From: Schizophyllum amplum
Taxonomy: Eukaryota; Basidiomycota; Agaricomycetes; Agaricales; Schizophyllaceae
Direction: 5' to 3'
Assembly (NCBI GenBank): GCA_007026445.1
Contig: VDMD01000026.1
Location: 248,001-312,000 of the forward strand
Length of the DNA: 64,000 nucleotides
Shown here: in pieces, positions 11,510-22,260 of the stretch
Numbering within the stretch: position 1 is the stretch's first letter
Layout of the letters: the number at the start of each line of letters is the position of its first letter
Program-made: the position numbers and the translations under genes
The notes under the pieces: model-generated
The model's input: the letters and a program-made list of their open reading frames with translations, nothing else
Told to the model about the DNA's origin: nothing
Database searches by the model: none

Positions 11510-12100
11510 CGCCTTGACACGTAGAGCATGAAGAACTCGTGAGACTAGAGGGATGGGACGCGCAAGGCTCAGCTTCGCGTTGTGAACATATGTTGTAGTC
11601 GACATTGCCTCGCCTTCTAAGGAAGGTCTTGAAGAGCTGCTTTAACATCCAAGGACATCGATCGTCGTCGTCATTACTGTTCTAACTAGCTCGAACCGAG
11701 GGCGCGCCTTTCACACTACAGTGAAATCTCAGCCTGCGCCCGCCGGCCACTCTCATCAGTCTCGCAGTGTATGTCTCGGCATCGTTTTGGGCTTCCGCCC
11801 GTCGCACCGTAGCTCGACAGCGACATTGTCATACAGGATATGGCGTAAAGTAGAACGAGAGCGTATGTTAACGTGCCATCCTGCACACAGTGTCCATGAA
11901 TCGGACTGCCAGTGTGAGGCAGGTTCGGGTTCGAATTTGTGTTTGAGCATACTACAGCGAGTGCAAGACGGACACCTGGCCTTGTCGGTGCTACCTCATC
12001 AGCCACGCTGCACGTCGTGACTGTTCCAGCGCATGCGAAGCAAAGATCTATTCGACTCGTTGCGCGTCGGCGGGTCTGGCACGACGAAGCTACTTCATGA

Positions 12101-12561
12101 CTAGGCTAGCAGTTCCCAGTCAGACAGGGCTAAGCAGCGGTCGAGATGTGCTGCGGGCTCTATAGTATCTCCCATGGGGCCCCACCCTGTCCAGCGAACG
12201 CCGTAGAAGATACGGCGGTCTCGCATGATGACCTTGAACAATATGCATTCCACTTCGTACTCCTCCGCTCCATCGGGTGTGATGAACACAGGACCCGGAA
12301 AGGTGGGGTGGTGGTCTTGGGGTGGAGGGGTTTTGCGTGCGGTCCGACGCCTGCCCGGATGCGCATACTCGGCGACTTCATGGTGCCCGTAAGTCACTAG
12401 GAACGAAGGCAAAAGTAACGAGTTCACGCACAGCGCTCCGACGATGATGAGCTGGTTCCTTGCACGCCTTTGTGCGCGCCCGTGTTGGATTGCGGTCTCT
12501 GTGCTTGCTCGGGCAGGTTAACCGAGTCGATGGTCGTGCGCGCGACGCGATCTTCGGACAT
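12101..12561 (-). CDS. Small chromodomain protein, element A copy 2
   Basis: Exons (minus strand) 12561-12432 and 12375-12101, with a 56-nt intron. The product is 134 aa; its second-exon protein is the same as in copies 1 and 3. The chromodomain is in the second half, with the aromatic positions Y (EEYEVE) and W (VRWTGWG) kept. The missing piece relative to well-known chromodomain proteins is any partner domain such as a shadow domain, methyltransferase or integrase. Confidence 0.7.
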
Positions 12562-13017
12562 GGCGGTCTTGGCGGCGCCGATGGTGGTGGTAGGATGGTT
12601 GTGGGAGAAGTATGGCCGGGCGTCTTGGTATTATAAAGGGCGTCTGGCGAACAAAGGACGATGCCGACATTGATCGATGCCTGCATCAGTCACTGTTCTT
12701 TGTCTTACATTACTCGTGGACTCATCGCGCGAACCCTTCACGAAGCGTTGGTACGCAGCGCTGCTTGATTCGACAGGTATATTGCAAAAAACAAAGTCAA
12801 AGTACATGAACGAGTTCCGAAAAGTGCGCGGGGCGCTGGATTCTGGCAAGCAATACAGGATCCTGAACCTAGCTGTCAGTTGCCTGTATACGATGATGAT
12901 GAGAAGTGAAGCCAACGGAGCGAGATGGGTGCACTGACCTCTGAGACGATGAATCGGAGCGATGGGATGGAGGACAGCAGTGCCGGTGACTTCGCGGCCG
13001 AAAGATCCGCGTGTATA

Positions 13018-13071
<54 letters not shown>
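13018..13071. repeat. (TG)n(AG)n microsatellite in element A copy 2
   Basis: About 9 TG and about 17 AG units. This is the longest AG tract of the three copies. Confidence 0.9.
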
Positions 13072-13073
<2 letters not shown>

Positions 13074-13503
13074 ACTGGGGGGTGCGGGGTGTCGTGAAGG
13101 GCCTGGATGAGAGCTAAGTGGACGAAGTCTCAACGGCGCGGACAGGGCCGTCGAGGACCGGTGAAATGTAGCCTGGTAACCAAGCCCTCCGATCGCAGAG
13201 GAAGGGGGAGGGGCAATAGGGACGCGCCGACGTCGACCTGGCTAGGGAACTTGAGCAGGCGACGAGATCGCAACATGCGTTCACGCACCGAGAGAGAACC
13301 AGCCGCACGGTGACGCTCGCTCGAACAATTCCGTACTGGGCGTCCCCCTCATCTTCAAGGTCGCAGGGCGGGTGAGGCGCCGCGGACGATGGTCGGGTGC
13401 AACATCCTGGACAGCCAGCAAGAGCTCATGACGGCGAGAAGCAAGAGAGCAGCTCGCGATTGATCGTCCCGGGCCGATCATTTGATCACGTCTTTTGCGG
13501 GCA

Positions 13504-13534
13504 GGCGATTACCGTTTATGGAATGGCGATTACC
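13504..13534 (-). repeat. Two GGTAATCGCC iterons, element A copy 2
   Basis: On the plus strand GGCGATTACC at 13504-13513 and 13525-13534, spacing 21 bp, as in copies 1 and 3. Confidence 0.85.
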
Positions 13535-13793
13535 TCTTGTAGAGCGTCGCGCCGGCGGCGTACCTATACCCTTGTCAACATACTGTAAGCCTTTGCAGAT
13601 AGGCAACAGTCACGTGATCTGTCACGCAAGTCGAGGAGGCAACAAGGCCTCTGAAGGCGTGACGGAGGCAACAAGTGGCTATAAATTCTAAGTCAGTTTA
13701 GTCTTCTTCGTGCTGTGAGCTGGTTTGAGCTTTATCTTTGGCCCTAAATGGCGTCAGAACACAGATTGCTGGGCTTGCAGCGAAAATTTGAAT

Positions 13794-14274
13794 TATTACT
13801 GTTCCGGAATGTAATGGCAATCACCGAACTTTTCGGCGGAAATGCAATGTCGCTCGATTAGGCAATTCTGCATTTCCCTGGCGCAGACGGCTCGTCGCTG
13901 CAGTCGCCTGAGGGGAGAGGGCACTTGGAAAAATGCTAGTACCATCTAAGTGATGACCTGAATACTCCAAGGCTTCTCAAAGCTTTTTTTTCTGCAAGAT
14001 GCTCTCAACCGAGGGTACCCCATGCCCAGGATCTTTGACGACGTATCTACCCGCTTTTCAACAAGTACGTATCATAAAAACAATGACAGAACATTGTGAT
14101 AGACATGCTCAGCCACTAAGAGATATTTCTCGTCTCGCAGACGAAGACGACGAGCTGCAACGAGCCAGCAATCGTTCAACACGTGATCCATAAAATCCAG
14201 ATTGCCTTTTTGGGCGACAGGGAATTTCCGTCAAAAAAACTCGCGTTTGCCATTACATTCCGGAACAGTTGTAA
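13794..14274. repeat. Inverted repeat pair, possible MITE
   Basis: CTGTTCCGGAATGTAATGGC at about 13800 recurs in inverse orientation ending at about 14268. The similarity extends a few bases outward (ATTAC). About 425 bp lies between. No clear target duplication is present, so it may be a MITE or a chance duplication of one insertion end. Confidence 0.5.
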
Positions 14275-15088
14275 TTCACGGTCTTCCATAGACCGGATCC
14301 CGTTCCCTCCAAAGACGACGTCAGTAACCGTGACCTTCACGAGGTTCCTGCTGCTCAATTTGACTTTGGAACGTCGTGGTGGGACTGGTCACTGCAGTGG
14401 CAGTGCAAGGGTGAAATGGGCGGATCAATATGGGTGACAGGCTTCTTGTACTAGTTCTTATTAGGTATGTCCTTGTTCTTTTGTCGCCCTCTCCTTCAGT
14501 TAAAGACCCTTCCTGCCATTGCCGGGTGGGTAGGAGCCTGCTTGATCAGATTCACAGTACATATGACTTGTATACAATTCCGCGGTCCACCTCTGTTGCC
14601 TGCCATGATCGTCTCTACTGCCATCTGAAGTTTTAGTCGGTTCCCGTGATACTAGAGGCAGCCCATACGCGCGGGCATGGCGCCAGCAGCGATGTGTGTA
14701 TAGCCTGTAGGACTACTGTAGGACTCTGATTAATCGGAGAGCCTACAAAAAATGGCACGTGGGCGAGCCAAATCCCCCGGCCCGCGATCACGATGGCAGG
14801 CTGGCGACTTGCCTGCTACCGTCATCTTCTGATTCTTCAGTGTACGGGCCAGCGCGCGCCGTAATATGCTGGTACCCACAGTCCGACGCAGCATGTGTCA
14901 CTACCGAGACTGCAGCGCTTGATGTCTTCTGCGACGCGGCACGCCGGGGTTCAGCTGAGGGCTGAGCGATGAGCGACGAACAGCGAGCATGAGCTGTAGG
15001 GAGGGCGCGATCGATGCTCGCCCCACTGGTAAGCTCCTGCACTCTCTGAACGCGGAAAGTATCTGATGGTGCTGGCAGCAAGTCTAGC
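14275..15088. other. No gene seen
   Basis: About 800 bp with short frames only; nothing recognisable. Confidence 0.5.
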
Positions 15089-15716
15089 GCGTTGTCGCTG
15101 ACGGGAACATTGACGGCGGACGACGATACACTCTCGCGCCGCCTCGCGTGCCCCCGCAAGTCAGTCCTTCCGCGTTCGCAGGCTTGCATCCCATCACTGA
15201 CGTCCTCATCTTCCTCAACCCCAGGTCAATCGCCCCCCGATTCATCGTCACCGCCGCGCGGAAAGCATACCATCCGCTCACAATCAAGAGCACTACTCAG
15301 GGCGTAAAGGAGCTGAACAGGGGTGCGTCTGCCGTTCACTTGCATCATGCCCGCTTCTGACGACGAACTGTGTAGCAAGCAGGCGTCCGGCGCTGCAACG
15401 TATGCACGCTGACCTAGCAGTCCCGGATGCAAAGTGCCGACGCATTTGTAGGCCATCCCCGCCGATAGCCCCTTCTCTAGGTCTGGCGTCGACGGGAACA
15501 TTGACGGCGGACGACAATACACTCTCGCGCCGCCTCGCGTGCCCACGCAAGTCAGTCCTTCCGCGTCCGCAGGCTTGCATCCCATCACTGACGTCCTCCC
15601 CCGCCCTGCTCATGCCCTCCCTCTATCAGTTCCTCTTCTCTACATCTTTTTTAACCCCAGGTCGATTGCCCCCCAATTCATCGACCGCCGCGCGGAAAGC
15701 ATACCATCCGCAGTCT
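15089..15716. repeat. Imperfect tandem duplication
   Basis: The segment 15089-15285 is repeated at 15485-15716 in the same orientation. Both start near ACGGGAACATTGACGGCGGA and end near GGAAAGCATACCATCCGC. The second copy has an insertion of about 40 bp and several substitutions. Its right edge abuts the ABC-transporter relic. Confidence 0.75.
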
Positions 15717-16235
15717 TGACGCCTCGACCGCGCTCGAGTTCGTTCAAGCTCTTCGCATCGCCGCTGACGTCTCCCGCATGTCGACCGTCATCGCGCATCA
15801 TGAGGCCGGTCGCGGCGAGTCCCTTTACCGTTTCTCGACAAGCCCGCCGTCAACGAGTCCCGCTCCGCATACTTCGGCCCCACCAACCATGCGCACGCTT
15901 ACTTCATCGCCATGGGTTACGTCCCCGCCACCCGCGCCGGACGACCGCCGACTTCCTCGTCTCCGTCACCGACCCCGCCGGCCGCTCCCTGCATAATGGC
16001 ATTGACCCCGCGAGTGTGCCGCGCATCGCGGACAACTGCGCTTCAAAAAGAGCGCGCTCATGCAGAAGCGGGACGATGTGGAGTCGTACCGCGCTGTCTT
16101 TGTGGGCAAGGCGGACTGCTTCAGGAGCGCTTGGCAAAGTACTGCGAGCTGGTGCGGGGCGAGCACGCGGAGCGGACGCGCCGCGACTTGCCGTACCACA
16201 TCTCGAACCAACGCGCTCGTCTTTTATAAACACTG
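15715..16235 (+). pseudogene. PDR-type ABC transporter fragment, frameshifted
   Basis: Consecutive pieces in changing frames match the region just after the first ATP-binding cassette of fungal PDR (pleiotropic drug resistance, ABCG) transporters. In order: LDASTALEFVQALRIA, STVIAHHEAG with GESLYRF, RSAYFGPTNHAHAYFIAMGY, TTADFLVSVTDPAGR, then a short stretch ending LAKYCELVRGEHAERTRR and PYHISN. The order and spacing are right for the family, but at least three frame changes are needed. Walker A, the signature motif and all membrane segments are absent. It represents about 170 residues of a protein normally near 1400-1500. It is a dead fragment, probably brought in by the local rearrangements. 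Confidence 0.8.
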
Positions 16236-16394
16236 TCCATGTCCCCTGCATCGTTTGCAAGATGATACAACAATTTATAAGTAGACGTCCAACCAAAGCC
16301 AGGATGAAGGCATCAACCACCCAAGAAAAGATCACGCCTGGCGCAAGAAGCATATACTAAGCGGGCTTCACCACAGGTCCACAAGGAACAATAC

Positions 16395-17987
16395 CTAAGC
16401 AGAATTGCTAGACCCGCTGTCAGAGGGTACACCCCACCCATTGTTAGAGGCCTCACTCCACGCGTAGGAGACCCCGGCTGCCCACAACGACTGATTCTCC
16501 CCCGATTTAGACCATCCGGAGCTGGGCTGGGAGAGGTTCCAAGGATCCGCAAAACAGTCGGCGCATACCCAACTGTGCCGCAAAGTCACCGGTCCAGCCA
16601 GAGAGGCAAGGAGTGCCGTCTGTGGAGAGTTGTGGCTCCCACATGTCAGGACGCTGATGTATGCCGATTTGAGAGGCGAGACCCCAGCAGGCGGGTGGTG
16701 GATGCGACTTTGCAAAACCTGGTACAACTCATAGGCACGCTGAGCACTCATGTCCCACGTCTGGAGGCCGAGGTCCAGCAAGGAGAGATGAGGAAGTCGA
16801 CCATGGGCAAGCGCAGATATGAAAGACCCATCGATGGGTGGAAGGGCCTCGTTTTGGGAGTCCATTGACACCTCGAGGAGGTTTACCATCACGAGCTTCT
16901 CCAGATTGTGAAGGTTGAGTAGAGTAAGCGCCTGCGCGGGAGTCAGACGGATGCCCACTGTCAGGGAGGTCACCGAGGCTGGTGGTGGTGCCCATGCGTA
17001 ACTGTCGTCGTCGTGGACAGACCAGATAGCGAGATCTCGCACGGATGTGCCTGCGAGGGCGTTTAATACCACGGGCAGATGGCTCCCCAGTATTTGAAGG
17101 GAAACCGTCTCCAGGTGGTCGAGGCCGAGTGGTGTAGCTGGAGCAGTGATGGAGACTTCGGAGGCATTGTCGGGCTCCTCGAGACGGAGGAAGCGAAGGT
17201 GGGGGCAGGCGCGAAGAATCTCAAATATGTTTGAGAGGTGGTGCTGTGCGACGAGAGTGAGATTTCTGACGGATTCGGCCCAGGGTGTAGGGACCTGGAG
17301 GATCGAACGCGAAAATATGCTGACACACGTCAGGGTGGGAACCCGGATGGACTCAAAGAAGGCGCTGTCCGGGTACTGGTGTAGGATCTCGTCGACATTC
17401 TCGACATCATCTGCAGTGTGTTGGACTGACTCCCCGACGATTACCTCCAGCGCATGGAGAGCGGACAGGGCGCATAAGAGCGGCTGGGGGAAGGGATGCA
17501 TTGGCACGTGATCAATGCGCAACCGTACCCAGCGATGGGCGTGCACAGACAATGCTTGCACATACGCGCGCGTCACAGCGCTTGTAGCATGGAAGGCGGG
17601 TCGGTATTGCGAGAAGACCGCGCGCAGGTAGAAAGTCACGTATACCGGGCCGCGGCCGCCTCCCCGTTCTAGGTAGGCGGCCAGCCTCTCCATCTGCCCG
17701 TCTGGAAGTAGTCCATCGTCGCGAACGTCGATAACGACGTGCTCGCCTCTGGACGCGAGCTGTCCATAGCGCGTGTCTCGCCATGTGCGGCTGACACTGC
17801 TGACCATCGGTGCCTGAGCCGGAGCCCTGTTGCCAGCTGGCCACTCGAGCCAATGGACCTCGGCATGCGAGTAGCCATCCATGTGTTCAAAAATGTTCAG
17901 GAGAAGTTCTCCTGTGTTTACTACTTGCGACTCTGCTGAAACTCTTCGCGCGGCCATGGTAGCACTGGCAAGGACAAGGAAGTTCAT
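16395..17987 (-). CDS. F-box/leucine-rich repeat-like protein
   Basis: A single exon of 530 aa from the ATG at 17987 (MNFLVLAS); a second in-frame ATG lies at 17957 (MAARRVSAES). Near the N-terminus, NTGELLLNIFEHMDGY resembles an F-box helix, as in the F-box-like proteins expanded in Agaricomycetes. The rest has irregular leucine-rich segments (SVRNLTLVAQHHL, LRFLRLEEP, LEKLVMVNLLEV) typical of their substrate-binding part. Such proteins are presumed adaptors for SCF ubiquitin ligases; the target is unknown. The last 60 residues are Ser/Gly/Trp-rich. A TATATA box lies about 118 bp upstream of the start. Confidence 0.75.
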   Translation of the reverse strand: MNFLVLASATMAARRVSAESQVVNTGELLLNIFEHMDGYSHAEVHWLEWPAGNRAPAQAPMVSSVSRTWRDTRYGQLASRGEHVVIDVRDDGLLPDGQMERLAAYLERGGGRGPVYVTFYLRAVFSQYRPAFHATSAVTRAYVQALSVHAHRWVRLRIDHVPMHPFPQPLLCALSALHALEVIVGESVQHTADDVENVDEILHQYPDSAFFESIRVPTLTCVSIFSRSILQVPTPWAESVRNLTLVAQHHLSNIFEILRACPHLRFLRLEEPDNASEVSITAPATPLGLDHLETVSLQILGSHLPVVLNALAGTSVRDLAIWSVHDDDSYAWAPPPASVTSLTVGIRLTPAQALTLLNLHNLEKLVMVNLLEVSMDSQNEALPPIDGSFISALAHGRLPHLSLLDLGLQTWDMSAQRAYELYQVLQSRIHHPPAGVSPLKSAYISVLTCGSHNSPQTALLASLAGPVTLRHSWVCADCFADPWNLSQPSSGWSKSGENQSLWAAGVSYAWSEASNNGWGVPSDSGSSNSA

Positions 17988-18104
17988 CAGCTTGATGCCC
18001 ACGCTCCCACGTCAAAGGTATACCTAGTGTCGTGCAGTACGATGTCGAGGCGCGACGAGAGAAAGAAAGAACGAGATAAGATTGGGCAAGCGTCGGCCGG
18101 AGGG

Positions 18105-18112
18105 CTATATAC
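18105..18112 (-). promoter_or_regulatory. TATA box of the F-box gene
   Basis: AGTATATAG on the minus strand, roughly 118 bp before the ATG at 17987. Confidence 0.45.
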
Positions 18113-18926
18113 TCAGAGTGTGAGAAAACGAAAGGAGTCTATGACGACATTTTTCACCAAATAATCGTACGCGTACATTTGCGCGTCGTACTACCATGCA
18201 CGTGCTTGCTGGTTCGTACTTCCTACCGTCTCGCAAAATCTAGCACGCTGAGGACGGTGCTTCAAGGCATGGGATGCGGCTTCAATAATTGATAGCACCT
18301 GTCCTCTGCATATAATCGGAGGATCGAGCAGGTCACCTGGACTCCGCAAGCGCCAGTACAGCAAGCCTGACCGGCATGGTCGCGGCGGCTCGCCACTTGC
18401 CAGTGACTCAGTCATAATTTTATGTATGTCTTGTGGGGAGGCGAGGGACCAGCACCCGCCTCGTTGAATTATGGGCCACGTCTCGGGATCACGCTCGAGC
18501 GCTGTCGAAGCGGGCGCCCATTGTTCTGCGGCAAATGCCGGATTATTGATGCCAAATCGAGACGCCGCGTTTTCGTGGCCTGGCTCTCACCGAATTGTTC
18601 CTCAAAGATGTCTGAGGTACACATGCAGCCATCTAAACTCTAGAGGGTAGCTATATATATAGGCAGAAGGTGCCCCAGCCCAGAAAAAAATGGTAAGATG
18701 TACGAGTTCAAGTGCGATGTACGATCAATCAGTACGAATCGCGGTGAACAGTACAATTCTTGGTGAAAAATATGCTCATATGAGTCGCAATATTCATTGA
18801 GTGCTGCTATATCGAGTCTGTCGTATATCGCACAAGTCAACATAATCACAGTACACTGCAGTGGTTATACAGCTGACACTGATTTGGCATTGAGCCGGGA
18901 ATTACATCTACAATGCGTGAAGTAAG
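18113..18926. other. No gene seen
   Basis: About 800 bp between the divergently placed F-box promoter and the end of the TET/JBP-like gene; no supported feature. Confidence 0.5.
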
Positions 18927-20545
18927 TTACTCTGATAGCTTTGCAAGGACGCCGCCGAGCAGCCCCTCGAGTTCGTCCAGACGAGGGAATAACTTCAAAC
19001 CTTCCTCGTATCTCGTCGCCTGATCCTCCAAGGCCTGAAGCTTTGCCTTCTCATCCCGGGAGCCTTGGAGCATCTTCATGGTAGGATACTTGCCGCCTGT
19101 GAGATGGGATAGGTATTGCCAGCGGAAGAGCCCTCCGGCCGTGTACTGCGTGACAGAGTAGCACGTCTCGCCGTTGCTGATAGGTATGTTCGAGTGTTCG
19201 ACGACGGAGGAGGGTATAAAAGCAGTTGCACCGGCTGGAAAACGAACAACGAGTTTGAGCGGCCATAGGATAAGGGCGCCGTGCCCAGAGCGATCATCAA
19301 AGTTGCCTAGAGCCGTAATCGAGCACCAACCAAACGCGAGATTGAGCAGATCGAGGTGTCGCCGAGTCCACGTACGGGGTCCGACATTGAATGTGCAGGC
19401 AGCAAAGACGCTCCGAGGAAATAGTTGAGTAAGACGTCGGGAGTTGGCAATGTGAAATTGGATGCAGAGCTCGTATTCCTCGTAGAGCCTCCGACCAAGC
19501 AGCCGAAACGCGACTGTGACAGCGAGCCAGCAAGGTAAGCCTAGGACGGGACGTTGCTCGCCTTTGACTCACATCCCGTGAAATCCACAATGGCCTGTAT
19601 GCCGCTATCCAGAGTGAGCGTGTTCAGGAGCATCTCGTACTGCACACGCTGTCGTTTTTTTAGGCCACGCGGCGGCTTCAAATTCCCTGGTCCCTGAAAA
19701 CCAGATCGGTAAGCTCATGGTGGAACGCCTCGAAAGTATACAGCGCACCTTTGTTGCAGATTGTCCGCCTCCAAAGGACACGCCTCCCTGAAGGGTGCTG
19801 TACCGGCCCCTTCGATGCAGATCGGCACTGTGCGAGAGGGTGGCGGCCGCGATATCAAAGGCCGCAGTGGCATCGGCAACGCGCTCCTTGTATCGAGGAT
19901 CGTCGTTCTTGATGAAAAATACTATAGCGACGTTGTTTCTGTCAACGATGGGGAGTATGCCTCTGCAGGGTATGGGTGAGATGGGGTGCCCAGATAAGTA
20001 GAGGGGAGAGCGACTGACTCGTTGAAATCAACGTATCGGAAACCGGACGCCACCAAGTCGGCAACAGTAAGGTCAGCTTCGTCGATGCTGTTCGACGGAA
20101 CTTTGGCTTTTTTCCCTATCCACCCAGTGCTGGCGACGTCCAGATCAGCAGCGTCCACATCCAGGCGGGCTGCGCCATCGAGCCCGCGCTGCAGCTTGGG
20201 AAGAATGTGCAGCTTGAAATCGATGCCGAGCTTGGACTGAAGCTCAGCTCGACCTTTGCAGCGCTTGGCGCGCTGCCGCTCAACGCGAGACGACTTTGAG
20301 GAGGCGTTGGGTGCGGGGATGGTGTCCGTGACCGAGGATACAGGCCTAGAGACGATGATAGGGAGCTCTGCCAGATCTGAAGTCGGCCTAGCGAGCTCGT
20401 CCGAGTAAAGCTCAACGTTTTCCCCTTCCCCGTCTTCGTCGCCGCCATCGCTCTCGGCAGCGAGAGCGAGAGCGCTGCGTCGTGCGACGGCGGCATCGCG
20501 TGCCATGATATCGACCCCCACGCGCCTTGCGGACCGCAACGTCAT
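18927..20545 (-). CDS. TET/JBP-like 2OG-Fe(II) dioxygenase family protein
   Basis: Four exons (minus strand): 20545-20019, 19962-19749, 19693-19573 and 19513-18927. Introns (55-59 nt) have donors GTCAGT, GTGCGC and GTGAGT and all keep frame; the product is 482 aa. The conserved Agaricomycete signature runs in order: SFGGGQ, then NVGPRTWTRRHLDLLN, LAFGWCSITALGNF, LKLVVRFPAGATAFIPSS, VEHSN, YSVTQYTAGGLFRW. HLD (340-342) fits the iron-binding HxD motif and the histidine of EHSN (about 394) the distal ligand. Related TET/JBP enzymes oxidise 5-methylcytosine or thymine in DNA and are expanded in these fungi beside transposons. In the family copies I remember, an Arg precedes the YS of GE.RYS; here it is Cys (about 405), which could weaken 2-oxoglutarate binding. 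The first 120 residues are acidic and disordered. An upstream first exon from ATG 20975 (MPLSARTK) is possible. The 5' end lies in the inverted arm; the catalytic part is unique to this copy. Confidence 0.75.
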
Positions 20546-21002
20546 GCGACTCGAGGGCGCGCACGCGTCGCGTACTGCTGAGGAGGGTAGTAAGTAACAA
20601 AAATCAAGCAGTGGGCGGCATTGAGGAAGTGGATGAACGCTGGTTGGGCAAGCTCGGATACCTACGTCAAGCCCAGAAATCCCATTCCGGGCGAAACGTG
20701 GTGGTGGTCGGGACCTGCGTGAAGTCTGCGGCGCAGCTCCCAAGCTCGGGTTCCTGCGACGGACGCGGGAAGAGGTAGGCACGGATCGAGGAAAGAGACG
20801 GTACAGTAGGACATGGGGACGGGTGAGATGCCAGAAGGCGCCCCCATAACCCCTGGAGCAGCACCCAAGCTCAGGTACCTGCGGCACAGGATGGAGCGGA
20901 GGACGATGAAAGGCATTGAGAGGAGGAGGAGGGCAGACCAATGAACGCACCTTTGGTTCTGGCGGACAGGGGCATAGTAAAAGAAGCGGAGAAGGCGATG
21001 AA

Positions 21003-21004
<2 letters not shown>

Positions 21005-21050
<46 letters not shown>

Positions 21051-21068
21051 CGGCGCGCCTTATATAGG
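21005..21068 (-). promoter_or_regulatory. TATA box and CT-rich leader of the TET/JBP-like gene
   Basis: On the minus strand CCTATATAAGG (21058-21068) is followed at once by a CT tract of about 45 bases (21050-21005). A TATA box followed by a pyrimidine run is a common fungal core promoter. The right arm has the same at 35098-35161. Confidence 0.65.
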
Positions 21069-21909
21069 GCACCCAGCTGGCCGGTCATAGCCGACCGGTC
21101 ATAGCTGTCGCTGGGGCTTTGTGTTGTGACAGCCCCGAAGATCCATTGTCGAGCAAAAATGGACTCAGGCGACGGCTATGATGGCGTGCGGCGGACCGTC
21201 GGGTCATGAGCGGTCACATCGCCCTCCGTGGGTTCCTGATTGAGCGTACGTCTGCGGATATGTGCGCATGCGCGGTCAGAGACTGGTCAGAAACAAGCGA
21301 GAAACGTGACGGTTCGTTTTCGCCGTGCGTGACAGCATGATCATGATCATGACCGATTCTGTAACGTCACATCATCACCGTTGCGTCCCCGCGACATCGG
21401 CTCAACAGCGGATTGTCAGAAACCTCATCCCAACTGCAGCAGCGGCAATGGAGACCGGCAAGACCGTTTCCCCCTCAGGCTTTTGTGCTCGCGACGGTTG
21501 ACCGACGGTTGACGCTATCGGTGATCGGAAGAAATATGAACGACCGCCGCACTCGCTCGTGCGTCTCATATCTGTCTCTTCTCCTTACAGAGGCTGACTC
21601 TACCTTCGCCCTCAGAGAGGCTCGCGGCCATCGCAGGCGTCTCACAACCGCTGCAGCACGCGTCAACCACGCGCGCAGCAAAGGCCTCGCGATCGAGGGG
21701 TGAGAAGGACCAGGTGGGCGCGTGCGTGCCTTCCGCTGAACCGAGAGCGCGTCTTCTGACCGCGCGATGCCCAGGACGGCACCCTCAGCACAAGCACAGC
21801 GGAGCAGCGAACCAGGTGCTGTCGTCGTCTCAGACGGCATGGCCTGCTGGGATGATCGGATGACGCTAGCCGGGACCGATGCGCGACTCCCTTCCGCGCC
21901 GCCGCGGGG

Positions 21910-22260
21910 ATGTACTACCCCGACAAACAGGCAGTCTTGTGCTCTCACACCGAACGTCCGCAGACCACCAGGCGACCGAGATGTACGGTGAGGTCTTCAT
22001 CCGATCCTTGGGGATCGTTGCTGACAACACGACTTCACCCTAGCTTTCACTCCGACGCGACCATTACCCATCCCTGCGCCTACGCCCGCGTCATCGGCAT
22101 CCTACATACCAACATATTTCCGAGAACCATCCTAGCTACGCAAACATGTGCGTGCGCGCGGAGGTCCTTGCGGATAGTCAGCACTCAGGCGTTCATCAGC
22201 GCCGCCCCCGCCTCGCACGCGTCCGCGTCTGCTAGCGCACCGTCAAGGCAAGCAGAATGA
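21910..22260 (+). pseudogene. Decayed coding fragment in the element B spacer (left)
   Basis: Two exon-like stretches separated by a GTGAGG...CCCTAG intron-like gap: one starts MYYPDKQAVLCSH, the other reads FHSDATITHPCAYARVIG. They remind me of a conserved block in Agaricomycete transposon-associated proteins, from memory only. No longer frame continues it. The duplicate is at 33906-34256. Confidence 0.3.

Larger units (their letters stand above)
11510..13560 (-). mobile_element. Repeat element A, copy 2
   Basis: The core 11646-13537 is nearly identical to 1720-3600. Beyond the core both sides still align to copy 3 (about 60652-60810 and 58740-58802), but with many differences. An identical core thus sits inside older, diverged homologous flanks. 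It carries the chromodomain gene on the minus strand, the microsatellite and two iterons. Confidence 0.7.

Noticed and set aside
14176..14358. Similarity of 14285-14325 to the F-box gene near 28255
   Set aside because: Only about 30 bp of loose match (TAGACCGGA, CCCTCCxAAGAC); too short to call homology.
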